From assembly GCA_033002965.1 (NCBI GenBank), contig JAURVB010013580.1, forward strand, positions 124,001 to 188,000: a stretch of DNA of 64,000 nt, written 5' to 3'. The notes beneath the pieces are model-generated. The model had not been told where the DNA came from and did no database searches. It was given only the letters and a program-made list of their open reading frames with translations. Source of the DNA: Piper betle. Taxonomy: Eukaryota; Streptophyta; Magnoliopsida; Piperales; Piperaceae. Both the position numbers and the translations under genes were made by a program. Positions 49,548 through 62,419 of the stretch are shown here, piece after piece (position 1 is the first letter of the stretch; each line of letters opens with the position of its first letter).

Positions 49548-51350
49548 ATGAATCGCCGGGCCACACCCCCGCCGCGACGACCCTCCACTCGCCGCTGGCC
49601 GTCCCCTGCCGCCTGCCTCGTCGGAGCCTTCTACGAACACTGCTCCCATGGCTCTCTGTCGGCGGCGCTCGAAACCCTCGCCGTCCTCGCCGGAAAAGGC
49701 GTCCGTCTCAACGCCCGGGTGCTCGCCGTATTCCTCCGGCGATGCGCCGCCGCCGGCTCCCTCCGGCACGCCCGGTGGGCGCACCTCCACTTGAAGACCA
49801 CCGGCCGGAAGCGGCCAGCCGCCTACCTCTCCAACCAGCTCCTCTTCTCCTACCTCAGAAGCGGTGGGTTGGTTCACGCGCGCAAGCTGTTCGACGAAAT
49901 GCGCGCGAGAAATGCACATTCTTGGAACACTATGATAGCAGGTTATGTGAAATTTGGTAAATTGGATGATGCTCTGGAGCTGTTTGATCTAATGCCGGAC
50001 CGAAATGTGGTGTCTTGGAACACGATGATTGTTGGATTGGCGAAGAGTGATATGTGCAGTGAGGCTGTGGGGTTGTATGTGAGGTTGAGGGGGTTGGGGT
50101 TAGGGTTTAGTCGGTATTCGTTCGCCGGGGTTTTGATTGCTTGTGGGAAGATGGGGGAGGTGGGACTTGTGCGGCAGGTTCACGGGCAGGTCTTGGTTGA
50201 GGGCTTTTCATTGAATGTAGTGCTTGCAAGCTCAATTGTAGATGGCTATGCGAAATGTGGGGCGATCGAGGATGCGAGAAGGTTGTTCGATGAGTTGAGA
50301 GTTAGGGATGTGACTTGTTGGACTTGTATGCTCTCTGGCTATGCTAAGAATGGTAGCTTGGATGCTGCTTGGGAGCTGTTTGAGGCTATGCCCGTTAAGA
50401 ATTCGGTTTCATGGACTGCATTGATTGCGGGGCATGTGGAGCATGGGCGAGTGCCGAGAGCTTTTGAGCTATTTGCAAAGATGGTGGAACTAGGCTTTGA
50501 ACCTGATCAATTCACCTTTAGTAGCATTCTTTGTGCTTGTGCTGGCTTGGGTTTTATTAGGCATGGGAAGCAAATTCATGCTACTCTGATTAGAACAGGT
50601 TTTGTTCCTAATGCTATAGTTTGGAGTTCACTTGTGGATATGTACTCGAAATGTGGTTGCTTAGAAGCTGCAAGACTTGTTTTCCAATGCGCAACTAGCA
50701 AGCATAATCTGGTTTTATGGAACACCATGATATCTGCCCTTGCGCAACATGGACAAGGAAGAGAAGCAATTCAACTTTACACTAAAATGGTTAGCCTGGG
50801 GATCAAACCTGATGATACCACATTCATTGTAGTTCTACAAGCGTGTAATAGCTCTAGCCTAACGGAGGAAGGAAAATCTTTGATTCCATGGAGACCTTTG
50901 GAGTGACTCCCTAACGTTATGCGTGCTTAGAAGATGTCTTGGGTCGGAAAGGTCTACTTGAAGAAATGGAGACCATACTTCACTCAATGCGGTGCAAGTC
51001 TGATGCCAGGATATGGAGTACATTTCTAGAATGGTGTAGATTACACAGGAATGTGAAACTAGAAAATAAGGCAGCAAATAGACTTCTCGAGTTGGAGCCT
51101 TCTTTGCCTTTAATGGTGCCCATACAAATAAATGTAGATGCAGAATTAGGGTTGCAATATTCTACATGGGGATTGAGACAACTAAAAGAATGAGGGGAAA
51201 ACGAAAGTTTATGAAATTAGTTGGATTGAAGTTGAGAGGAAAATGCATTCATTTATAGTGCAGGATCAATTACATCCCATGACAGTGGAGATATATGAAA
51301 TACTGGGTCACCTCTCTGCTACAAGAATGGATGGCATTTCCTCGGTATAA
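49548..51350 (+). pseudogene. Pentatricopeptide repeat protein gene (PLS class, E/E+), broken
   Basis: PPR proteins bind organellar RNA for editing, splicing or stability. The first 452 codons are open. They have an Arg/Pro/Ser-rich N-terminus suited to organelle targeting, followed by about nine PPR motifs, for example HSWNTMIAGYVKFGKLDDAL, VVSWNTMIVGLAKSDMCSEA, ASSIVDGYAKCGAIEDARRL and VWSSLVDMYSKCGCLEAARL. The frame is lost near 50880 and a TGA follows at 50904. In the next frame the gene continues, with another stop (TAA at 50912-50914), through RKGLLEEMETILHSM...ARIWSTFLEWCRLHRNVKLE, which is the E-motif region. It then shifts again before SWIEVERKMHSFIVQ (E+ region, 51207-51350). At least two frameshifts and one stop make it a probable pseudogene. 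A shortened 452-residue protein is the alternative. GC content falls strongly from 5' to 3'. Confidence 0.85.
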
Positions 51351-53090
51351 ATGATAAGACAAGAAAACCCTGCACTAAACAATATCTATTTGTTACCAAC
51401 AAAATGCTTTGCTCCCTAACATTTGGTTCGCCTTCAAAATGTTGGAGGATGTTGAGTGCATGACTCAGCCAAACCAAATATTGCAAATAATGTAGAGATT
51501 GTTGTTTAATGTAGCAACGTTGGCAACACAAACTTACGGCAACATTTTTCTTGGTAGTCTGAATGAAAACAGAGATTTGTTATTGTAATTTTTTTGTCTT
51601 GAGCAAAGGAGGAGCTCCATTTTGACATGGCAATGGAGATTTTGGGACAATTGTTTACAAGAAACCCTTTAGATGGGAGAAATACATAGCTTACTTACCA
51701 TTTTCTCATTTTTGAATCTTTGTAGTAAGTTACCATGGAAGTGACGCCTCTTATTCCTTTGGAAGGCTACATTGTTCAGATTATTGAGTTACTTGTATGT
51801 ATAATGCAGTTCAGTTTATCATTGCACAACTATAAGCTAGTTTCCTCTTGTGGTGTTTTAGTGATCTTTCCCTCGTTTGGAAGCTAGCATTTGCCAATAT
51901 TGTGGGATAACTTGTTGTCAATCCTAGGATAATTTGTTTGTTCACAAGCGTAGCATCAAGTTCTAGAGTGACTTACATGATCACTAAAATCTTCGACTAA
52001 ATTAGTTTCAAGCTAGCCTGTGGCAAGTTTTAAAACGGCCCTTTGTAAGCTATTTCTATTTTATGACAACGTGGCATTTTTTCTTTTTTGGAAACTGTAC
52101 ACAGGAATAAAAAATTTTAATTAAATTGGTTTCAAGTAAAGTTTGGCCGAGCTTTATTTGATGATTCATTAAGTCTAAAATTATCCAATTTCTCAAGCTG
52201 AGTTATATTATTATGGTTTTTGAAAATATATAAAGCAATAATGGGGTTAGTAAATTGCGTTTGGGCCAGTGAATTTGAGCTAAAACTCTACGTTAATGAG
52301 GTAATAAGATTAATTTTTTAAGCATAAATCATATTCGCATAATTTTTATATAATTAACAATCCAACCCATAATACCACAAGCATTAGATTACACACCTCT
52401 CATATTTGTCAACTCATTAAATTTGTGGGGCTATTAAAACAAAAAATAAAAATAAATTTACACTTGATTTACCACTTAAATTCATTAATAAGTGTAATAT
52501 TACTTATAATATATTTACGTTGAAATATTATTTATGCGGCTAATTTATTTTAAAAATATAAATTATATTCACAGCTTCATTAACTTAATTTATCAATAGG
52601 CATAAGTAATTAGATGTTTAATAAATGATTCAAAGCCGACTAGAGCCGAATACGTAGCCAGAGTAAGGGCGAACTAGCGAGTTAAGTTGGTTTGATTAAT
52701 TTAGTAAGTGTGATAATTTGGTATCTTTGTTAGGGCAATTAGGGCTAATGATACTCGTTCGAATTAGGGCAAAAAGAGCCTCCAAATTTCTTCCAAAATC
52801 GGGCGTTTTTCATTGGATTGTTCGTCATTTTCCCAAGAAATGCGCCAATTTCGATTCAATTGTTCGGGATTTCTTCAAAAGGGATGAGCTTTGAATCAAT
52901 TGTTCGTGTAAAAAAAGCGAATTTTGATTCAGCTGTTGGTTTTGTTGTAAAAAGTGTTGTCAGATAGAAATTGGATTCAATCGTTCTTCCATATTTCTGT
53001 GAAAGGGGTGAGCTCTTGATTTGATTTTTCTTCCATATTTGTTTTTTTTGGTTGCTTCAAATTTGGTTTTAGAAGGGAAGGTGGGGGGGC
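51351..53090. other. Intergenic, upstream region of APE2
   Basis: This is AT-rich. The last 350 bases presumably include the promoter and 5' leader of the AP endonuclease gene; they contain repeated TTGATTCAATTGTTCG/TTTTGATTCAGCTGTTGG-like words between about 52820 and 53000. No other gene is seen. Confidence 0.45.
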
Positions 53091-56000
53091 ATGGATGGGG
53101 GCAGGATGAAGATAGTGACGTACAATGTGAACAGCTTGAGGCAGCGGGTGACGCAGTTCGGCTCCCTACTCCGTCTCCTCAACTCCTTGCAAGCCGACAT
53201 CGTCTGCTTCCAGGTTTCCTCGGTGTCTGAAATTAGTGTTTTTTTGATTCATTGACTTTGTGCTTGATGGTATACAATTATTTTTCTAGCTTAGTTTTCG
53301 AGCTTCTATAGCGTGAACGGATTTATGAGGAGCAGAATGGGTATGTGGAAATGATGGTGTTAGGTTGAATGCACTGTGGAGCTTTCATGATCTAATGTTC
53401 TTTACTTTATAGTGAAACGGTTGATGTGATAATATAGATCAATTCTAGAAAGAAAACCTTGGTTGTTATAGTTTAGCTTTGGTTTTGTGCGACTTCTCTG
53501 GAAAAAAGAATTGTTCACATTTAGTGTTTTTGGCTTCATTGGGAGGGATTATGCTTGTTGGTCTACAGCTAGTGTTTTTTTTTGCTTCATTTTTTTAGCT
53601 TTTCTAGGTGGGATCGATAATGTGAAACAGAATAGATATGTGGAAAAGATGGTGCTTTTGGTTTAAAACAGTGTGGAGCTTTAGTGATTTAGTGTTCTTC
53701 GTTTTTATAGTGAACCAGTTGATGATAGATACGTAAAAAAGATGATTTTTGGATAAAAACAGTGTGGTTAAAAACAGGGTGCCTAGATGATTTGTTTTTC
53801 TTTTATGATGAGGGGAATTTGATACGGGACTAGATTTGGGAGTGTTCTTAATGTTGGTTTGGGCATGTGCAAAGACGTACACTGGGTGTCATAGTGAAGA
53901 GATAAGAAATGCATATTTGTTATGGTTGAAAGAGGGATAGTTGAAGGTTTGAAAGGATGGGGTTAGAGACGGGAAAAAAAAAACAAGAATAGTTTGATTT
54001 TGAATATTGATATGGTCTGCAATAGGATATAGTGGAGGGAAAGGATCTGTAGCCCCCGCCTCAATTATTTGGGATGAGGCCTGATGAAAAAGAAGAAAAG
54101 AAGTTTCAATTGTGGTTTGTGTTTGATTTATTAATATGTGTGATTGTGTAGTGCTAATTAGTGGCTGATATAGATTGCTGTACACAGTTTTTGAGTCATT
54201 TGATGAACAAGGAGTTTTTCTTTTTATTGAGGGGTATATATGTCTGTAATGCCCGTTAATGTTCAGGTGATAGAATCTAAGGAGAGTTTTTTGGTAAAGG
54301 TAGATTGCTGGGGTTCATACTGTATAAATTATTTCTGGCAGGAGACTAAGCTATCAAGGCAAGAATTAGCGGCTGACTTAACTACAGCTGAGGGATATGA
54401 GGCTTTCTTCTCATGCACCCGCACCTCTGATAAAGGGCGTATTAGATACTCGGGTGAGCCGTCGAGGGTCAACCATTGATGCTAGCTTACTGATTTTGTT
54501 CTTAAAATATTACTTCCTTGAATGTTTGCCCACTGTTGATAATGAGATAGTTTAATCTTTACCAAGCATATTTTGTAACAAGTGTTTATTTTTTCCTTAC
54601 TATTTCATATTTGTCAATTGAAATGGGTACCTATTCAGGTGTTGCCACATTTTGCCGAGTTAAGTCAGCATTTTCAAGTACAGAATCAGCACTGCCGCTT
54701 GCAGCAGAAGAAGGTATTACAGGTCTGTTACATAATTCTTTGCGAGATGGTGTAATTTCTGGAATTGGTCCTGTTGAAGTGGGTCTAGAGACTCTAGACA
54801 TAGAAGGCGTTGAGACAATCACGAGAGAGGAACTTCTGAAAGTTGATAATGAAGGACGTTGTGTTATTACTGACCATGGCCATTTTGGTAAGTGCTGTTA
54901 TATGTAGTTATCATTCTTGCAAAGATATTGATCATATAAGTGCTCTGTTATGAGTTATGTCTGCAGAGTGAACATGTTTTTTTTCCTTAATTCATTTTAG
55001 TAAATTATAGTATAGGGGAGATAACTGTGGAGTTGATCTGTTATTTACTATATGCAGTTCTCTTTAATTTATATGGGCCTAGAGCTGAAGTTGATGATGA
55101 ATTAAGGATTCGTTTTAAACTTATTTTCTTCAAGGTGCTTCAGGTAGTTTGTTTCTTTTTGCCCATTTATTCAAAGAAACTGACATTGGTGTCACATTTT
55201 CTCTGCTTAAGGATGATATTCTATCCAAGATAACAAAACATAGTTTGCATGTTTTTTTGAAATACATATATCGGATTTTAGGTTTTACTAATTTGATATG
55301 CATCTCTAGAGAAGATGGGAGACACTCTTAAGTCAAGGAAAAAGAGTTGTTGTGGTTGGTGATCTCAATATTGCACCTTTTGCTATGGATAGAGCTAGTG
55401 CAGGACCAGATTTTGAAGAAAATGTGTAAGTGTTTGACACTTGTTTAAGTATGGGTCAATTTTGACCTAGACATACTTAATTGTGTGTCTTATAACTTGT
55501 TTTTTTATAAGATCTTAGGAGATTTTTCCATGCTGTAGCTGATATACTTAATTGCAGGTTTCGAAATTGGCTGAGATCATTACTAGCTGAAAATGGAGGC
55601 CCCTTCTTTGATGCTTTTAGGACAATGCACCCTCTCAGGTACCGGTTGAAATGAATGGCAGCCAAGTATTTGGTTTACATCATGTCTGCTTTCCTTTGAA
55701 AAAATTGAACAATTATGGTTTAGATTCTTATTGGTATGGATTGTTAACAATGCAATTTGCCACTTTTTTATTTGGGCTGTACTTCAATTCCCTAAGTTTA
55801 GGTTTTACATGCTGTTTCATTGAAAATGCGCTTAACATGTTGTATTATATCATGACATCACAGACAAGATGCATACACATGTTGGTCAGCAAACACAGGT
55901 GCCGAAGAATTTAATCATGGTTCAAGAATTGACCATATTCTTGTTGGCGGGCAGTGTTTCCATGATTGTTTCGAAGGTGATCATAGTATTTTAAGATGCC

Positions 56001-57344
56001 ATGTTAGAGAGTGTGACATCTTAACAGAGTTCAAACGCTGCAAACAGGACAACCTGCCGAGGTAAAAAAAAGGATTCAATGAAAGAAAATTCTTGTTCCC
56101 TTATTGAGTTAATTATTTTTTGTTGCTTACTTACAGGTGGAAGGGAGGGAGAACCGTCAGACTGGAAGGTTCAGATCATGTACCTGTCTTCATTTGTTTT
56201 GAGGGGGTTCCAGACCTCCCTGTGCATAGTGTTCCTTCTTTTGCTGTCCGCTATGTTCCTGAGGTACGCGGGCGTCAGCAAACCCTTGGTGAGTTGATTG
56301 TTCAAATTAATAAAAGTGATTGAGTGATTCCCTCTTCAGATAATCTTTATACTTATGTCATGTTGATGCTACAACAGTTGAAATAAGTTGATTTCACTAT
56401 TAATCACCATTTATCCAGCTCATTGCTCATTCATGAAACTCTTTGTTATTCAGTGTCCTTGCTTATGAAGAAAGCTAACGTTGTTGAAGTTGAAGGTGAA
56501 TCCTCCTCTTTGCCTAGCGAATCTTTATCCTTGGGGAGCAGCTTTGAGGATGTAAAATTATCAAGCCTAATGTCTGGGGGCGAGTCATTGCCCTCCCTGA
56601 TAAAATCTGACACTCATCTAGCAAGAGAAAATAAGAAGAGAACAAAACATGGACGTTGTTCTCAGACCACTTTGACATCATTTTTTCAGAGAAATGCACC
56701 TTGTTCTAATGTTATATTCAGCACTCCTACCGAAGCTGTTACCTTTGAAGAAAGCTCTGTTCCTTCTAAGTTTTTAGAAGGAAGAAACTCTATCCACGTG
56801 CATATTGGGGAAGACTATGAGGTTGATGCAGCGCCATTGGTTGAAAATAAACTTGATGCGGCACCAAATAGTCAGCCGGAAATTGAAAGAGGCAATGCTG
56901 CAACAGTTGAGTGGCAAAGAATTAGGTTGTTGATGCAGGAAAGCTTACCTTTGTGTGTGGGTCATGGCGAGCCTTGTGTTTCACGGTTTGTGAAGAAAGC
57001 AGGGCCGAATATGGGCCGTGGATTTTATGTCTGCGCACGGGCTGAGGTATTTTAGTAAGTGATGCAAGTTCTATTTCAATAATATTATTGTTTTCCTTAA
57101 CTTTTGTACATAAATTCGTCTTGAACTAATATTAACTGAGGTATAAATGCCATCAACCTCGTAAATTTTGTGGCGTTTATTTCTTTCATACTTGTGCACT
57201 TTGGCTCTGCATTCTACTTGAAGGAAAGGATGAGAAACTGAGTATTTCCTGTTCTTTTTGTGGCAGGGACCCAAGTCGAATCCAGAAGCTCGCTGTAACC
57301 ACTTTCAATGGTCATCATCCAGATTTAATAGGAAAAGAAAATGA
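53091..57344 (+). CDS. APE2: AP endonuclease 2 (DNA repair), 10 exons
   Basis: This is an exonuclease/endonuclease/phosphatase-fold enzyme that cuts DNA at abasic sites and trims blocked 3' ends in base-excision repair in the nucleus. Exons are 53091-53213, 54342-54453, 54639-54887, 55058-55143, 55310-55425, 55558-55638, 55864-56061, 56137-56288, 56454-57046 and 57267-57344. Phases agree and the product is 595 residues. Catalytic motifs are [45 protein letters not shown] and EGSDHVPV. The large exon 9 has a PCNA-interaction box, QTTLTSFF (residues about 443-450). The C-terminus is a GRF zinc finger (CVGHGEPC...GRGFYVC, then C-N-H-F-Q-W). Two in-frame ATGs (53091 and 53106) are possible; the second, MKIVTYN, aligns best with relatives. 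The enzyme name follows from the PCNA box and the GRF finger, which APE1-type enzymes lack. Confidence 0.94.
53225..53790 (+). repeat. Imperfect tandem duplication in APE2 intron 1
   Basis: The blocks AGTGTTTTT...TTCATT, AGCTTTTCTA/AGCTTCTATAG, AACAGAATAG.TATGTGGAAAAGATGGTG, and CAGTGTGGAGCTTT..TGAT.TA.TGTTCTT recur at about 53230-53430 and about 53518-53730. A partial third copy (AAAAACAGTGTGG) lies near 53755. The period is about 300 bases. Confidence 0.6.
54040..54100 (+). repeat. Possible SINE 3' end in APE2 intron 1
   Basis: GTAGCCCCCGCCTCAATTA followed by TTTGGGATGAGGCCTGATG resembles the 3' portion of Au-like plant SINEs (GGGA..AGGCTTTG). I could not identify a clear polymerase III box A/B head, so this is at most a fragment. 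Confidence 0.25.
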
Positions 57345-59116
57345 ATTTTCTTTACCTCTTATGTAAATGTTCCCATCCGACCATTAGAGATTCAGAATGG
57401 GGTAAGAGTTTGTAGTCTAAACTCTTCAATTTTGTACCGCATGAGTACATGTATATGTATTGCTATTTTGTTCGAGTTAGACAAAAAATCGATCCTGTCT
57501 ATGAAATTGATAGGTTTCGTTGTTGGAATTTTTTAACTTAATGCGTTCCTCATTGTATATGATTTATATATTATAATCTAAATATATTAATTAGTAGTAT
57601 AATTAAAAATAACCAGGATCGTTATTCCTAGAACTTTTTGACGGGAGAAATTAAACATGATATTTTTCTTTGGAGTCCATCATTTTGGGCATTTTTCTGT
57701 TTTTATCTGCTATCACTATGAAAGTGCAATAAATCAAAAAATTTAGAAGATTAACAGAAAAAATTTGTCAAGGAGGTATAATTTGTTTATCATAAATATA
57801 TTTATATTTGATCTGCTTCGTTACCATTCGAGGGTGCTTGAAACGTGTCGAAACCAACAAATACTGAGAGTACTGGTCTTAATCTCAGTGAATTGGGCTA
57901 CATTAAGATCATTAATCATTAAGGAAAGACTAAATTAATTTCTTTATGATTAATTGATTAGAGAGGACGTAATTCTATTTATAAACTCATATGCAGGTTT
58001 GGATCATAAACTCACTTGTGGTAACATGACTATGTAAAAACCTATGCTATCACTAAACTGTAAACTACAAGGTTACATTGCTCAATTAAGAAAACAAAGA
58101 TCCAATTAACGCAATAGACCTAATTACTAAGTATTGATCTAATATTAATTTTTCCAATATTTATTTATTTAGGTTAAAATTTTGAATGAGAAAACTAGTA
58201 TCACCGAGATGATACTCTTGTGTGAGCCATATTTAATGTGCGCCCGTAGATTCTAAGAATGATTGGATGATAGTGTCAATTTATTTAAGTTACAAAAATA
58301 TACTCATGACATTCCAACAAAATTGAACCATATAAAAAAATTTGACTCAATTTTTTTATTCGAGAGAATATGGATTATAAATATAAAAAATGGATAAAAA
58401 ATTACCCTAATATGCAGGGAGTCAGTTATGGAGGTGAAGAACATCTAGACAAGAGGAAAGCGTGTGGACAAACTTTAAGGAGATCAACATAATAATTTAG
58501 TTACTAGAAAGACCAAAAAATTATTTTTTTGAAAAAAAGATAAAGATAGAGCTAGCAACTTGGGCGGGTGTGGATGACCGATCTTGTACTCAAAATATTT
58601 GTGACAAAATTTGACTTACTGTCCATCATGTATGAAATGAACTCGTTTAAGGGCCTTAAGTTGTAATATTATCCCTGCTTAGGACTTAGTTTCCTATGAA
58701 GGTAAAAATATCATATCATATTGCAAAGTATTTTGTCAGCCACATGATTTGCATTCCTCTTTAGTAGCAACTTAATAATACATATCTTGAGAAAAAAACT
58801 TAAAGCATATATTATCATATTTTCTTTCTAGTAGGAAGATGATTGTTTAAGTTTCCCAATAAGATGAATGTCGATTTTTATAATTTGTTTTCGCTGTCGT
58901 CCATGTTCCAACCTGAATGAAGGTCAACATGGATCTGCCCATACGTAAATATATATAGATCGTATATGGACGTTTACCAATCTTATCTTTGCATTCATCA
59001 AGCATCTTTCCAATCATCTTGGGTTATAACATCCACATACTTGATTCCCACTTTCCTTATTCTCACTTCTTCAATTTCATATCAAACAAAGCCAAAGCCA
59101 AGCAAGGAGTCTTACC
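57345..59116. other. Intergenic, no gene seen
   Basis: This is AT-rich, with the 3' region of APE2 at the left. TATA-like text (AAATATATATAGATC, about 58947-58961) lies upstream of the broken PI-PLC X gene. Confidence 0.45.
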
Positions 59117-60030
59117 ATGGGAAGTCAGGTGTCCAAGCAGCTGTAGGAGGAAGGCCCTATCCATGGAGGTGAACTTGGTGAACCTCAATGGTCCGGTGAC
59201 GGATTCCTGGGTCCGACTACTGCCAGTTGACCGGAAGAATTGTATGTCCCAGCTCGACCCGACCCGTATTGAGGTCTGCCAATCATCTGGCCCGGCACTC
59301 ACGACTCGGCCATGAACAAGATCGATATCCGGTTCATCGCCCGTCCGCTTGGCCAGTGTCAATCCCTGGCCATTTACCACCAGCTTTTGCGTGGCACAAG
59401 GTTAATGGACATCCGGGTCCAAGAGGACGGCCGGGTCTGTCACAGCATCCTCAAGTCCTACAATGTGGACGTGGTCATCAAGGACATCAAGCGGTTTACT
59501 CGAAATCCGGCAGAATTTGGACACCAGGACCTGTCCGAGTTGGAAAAATTCCTGGAAGACCGCCGAGGGGATGCCCTCTTACGCCATGACGACAATGTGT
59601 TCAACAAGACGTTGGCCGAGCTCCTTCCACGCCGTGTCATATGCATATGGAAGCCGCGGTATGTGGCTGCACCAAAGTCCGCTGGATTGTTATGGCCCGG
59701 CAAGTACATCAAGGGCAATTGGATCGATACGGATTTGTCATCAACAAAATTTATTAGTAACATGAAATGTTTGAGCCAGCAGCCACCGGCGAGGAGCCGG
59801 AAGTTCTTCTACCTGGTCGAGAACACGGTCACACCTTAGGCGGACAAGCCGGTTGTGTGCATCCGACCGGTGAGGAGCCGGATTAAGGGCTATGCTAGGT
59901 TGTTCATAACACAGGCCTTTGCTAGGGGTGTGCAGATAGGTTGCAAGTGTTCTCTGCAGACTTCATTAAAGAAGACTTTGTGGATGCTTGTGTTGGTCTA
60001 ACTCATGCAAGCTTTGAAGGCAAAGCTTGA
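59117..60030 (+). pseudogene. PI-PLC X-domain (PLC-like phosphodiesterase) gene, disabled
   Basis: The first codons read MGSQVSKQ, the usual start of a plant PLC-like phosphodiesterase family, and the gene ends VGLTHASFEGKA followed by TGA at 60028. Between them the reading frame changes several times. It shifts right after MGSQVSKQ into the frame of RRKALSMEVNL and PVDRKNCMSQLDP, and shifts again at about 59280 into the frame of IIWPGTHDSAMNKIDIRF and RVQEDGRVCH. These two stretches retain both predicted active-site histidines. A segment expected after KDIKRF is missing. A stop interrupts at about 59837 after VENTVTP, and a last frame change near 59930 precedes CADRLQVFSADF. There are no introns, as expected from the family as I remember it. 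With four or more lesions it is a pseudogene. It is GC-richer than its surroundings. Confidence 0.85.
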
Positions 60031-62322
60031 ATCAGGATTAGGTAAATTGGTGGTGATCTTGATCAAATGTTAGGTTCATATCGGACTTTGTGGATACTTT
60101 GTGTATGGGTTTTTTTAAGGTCGTGCCTCAAATTAGGTTCATATCAAATGTTATTATCATGTCTAGAAGTTGCAAAGTCAAATTTGACCATGCTTGAAAA
60201 ATTGCAAGGGCTAACATTTTCCCAAATTTGGTTTCATTTGCGGGCAATCTCCACTTTCTAATTACTTTTTTCACAAAAAATCTCATTATAAGAACAATTT
60301 CATCTTTTTCCCACCAAAAACCAAAAAATTACAAAAAAAAACTAATTAGCAAACATTACAAAAATTCTGCTATGTCCGAGTTTACTAGGTCAGACAATTT
60401 TGATTCTAAAATTTTCACAACATTCAAAAAAGACAAAAATCACTCTTTCTGTATGCTAATTGTTGTTGCGATGCATTTTTTTGAAAGAATTATTTTTCTT
60501 AGAAAATTAGAGATCATCATTGGCTAAACCTGCCATGCACAATCAAGTCTAGTCACCCCAAAAGTTGGAGTGGCCGGATGTGGCCGCTCCCGTGCCGCCT
60601 CTGTTAGAATTTGGCCACCATTGGCCTTAGGTTATTTTTAAAGATTTTTAATTATTTTTTTAAATTTAAATTTAAATTAATTTAGATTAAATGGATTGAA
60701 TTTTTCTAATCTAAAACTAAATCAAAGGGTAGTCTCGTTATTATCAAAATATTCCCGGGTTTCTAATAATAAACATAATTTCACATCTCCCGGTAATATT
60801 ATAAAATAATATATATCTAAGGAAGACAGATGTAGGTATTTTGAAGGCTGGCCATGGCACCGTTAGTCTGCGTCATGTCCGCATCCGCGTCCGTATAACC
60901 ACTACCTGCATTTTTTATGTCTGCATCGATTCGCGGACACGACCATAACATGAAAATATGTCCTCCCTTAATTGGTTGGATGGGCATGCACATAGCTTAT
61001 GCTGCATCAGTGTCCCCTGTGGATTTATATAAATAAACCTAATTTACTTGTAATATATTTATTTTGTTACGATGATTGCTAATTGTGTAACCTTCTTATT
61101 TCTTTTGAATTCTGCCACATTTAGAGGGATTAAATAGTCATATTATAAGGAATAAAGTAATTATCTCAACAATTACTTTTTTTATTGTTGACAATTTATC
61201 TTGTGGATTACCCATGATGAAGCCACCCGAATCCTAATTATAGTTAGGTTAAAATTCAATATTAAGAGATATAATTATTTAAAGAGTATGTTTTGTTTAA
61301 ATCTTCTATAAAGTGAATTTTTTAATTCTATTAAATACAGAATTGGTTTGTTTGACTCAATCACGCTTAATTGAAGCTGGTTAATTAACCAATTGCTGAT
61401 AAACATAGGCCTCTGCTGGCCATCTAAAAATTTTATATGTTATAGCTTATAAAGAAGTATTATAAAAAATATTCAAGAACACAGTTTAAACATTTTAAAC
61501 ACAAGGCTATGATATTATATACGTCCATAAAACGGACTAAGATTTTTGTAATTTGTCGGCATCATAACCAGCCCCAGATAATTTCCTATAATTATTTAGT
61601 TATTTCAGACGAACGATAAAATATTAAATGGCTCCATCCATTAGTTTCATATGATATCAAGATTACTTTGCATAATCGCGAAGTGTACTTGCCTTGAAAA
61701 AATTGAATGATGGTGAAATTAATGTAGTGAGAAACAGAAGTTACAGTACTAATATTTCCCACAGATGAGGGTCAAATATCTTTTCTTTGTATAATTTGCT
61801 GTACCAATAAAATATCTTTCAATATAGCATATTTTCTCCTAATAATACCAAATTTAAATTTGACATAGATTGTTAAACAAATAAAATCTACATGTAGTAA
61901 CACGATTGATGTATGATTATTGCTAAAGGTTATTACAAACTAAGATAACATTCGCCCTTTGTTCTTGTACCCATTAAAACCAGAAAATGGTCATGGGTTC
62001 ACAAATCAATTACCTTCTCTTCAACAATACCATGGACTGCAAACTTTGTACAAAACATCTGCCATCATTTCTGATTGCCTCCATCTGAGTCTCTTTATGA
62101 TTTCCCTGGATGTTTCCTGGCATGTTTTCTTGGACAAGGAAACGTCAGCCCTTCCTCATATTTCATATGTTGAAATGTGGCAACACATCATCTAATAATT
62201 ATGCTAGAATAGGAAAATCCAGAGTTGCAATATAATAAACACGGCAACTGAAATACTAACCAAAACAAACACCAAAGGTTCTCAGAAAATCTAAGCAACA
62301 AGGTCAAAAACAAAACTGAGTT
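60031..62322. other. Intergenic, no gene seen
   Basis: This is AT-rich. Short open frames (60067-60527, 61959-62195) have no domain. Confidence 0.5.
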
Positions 62323-62419
62323 GATGGCAAGGTCAGACAATAAGAATGCCTCAGAAGTTCCGTTCACTAGAAAGGAGATCTCCCATTCACACATCTAATT
62401 GATTCATCATGCATGCCAC
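62323..62419 (-). ncRNA. Box C/D snoRNA-like sequence, copy 1
   Basis: Read on minus, a short terminal stem (GTGGCA with TGCCAT) closes a 97-base segment. Box C (TGATGAA) lies four bases after the stem, and box D (CTGA, within TTGTCTGACC) just before its return. An internal CTGA (GGAACTTCTGAGGCAT) could be box D'. Its paralogue at 62710-62803 keeps the same boxes, the text TGATGAATCAATTAGATGTG and GAACGGAACTTCTGAGGCAT, and an independent but intact terminal stem. I could not identify the rRNA or snRNA target. The alternative is an unrelated duplicated repeat. Confidence 0.45.
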
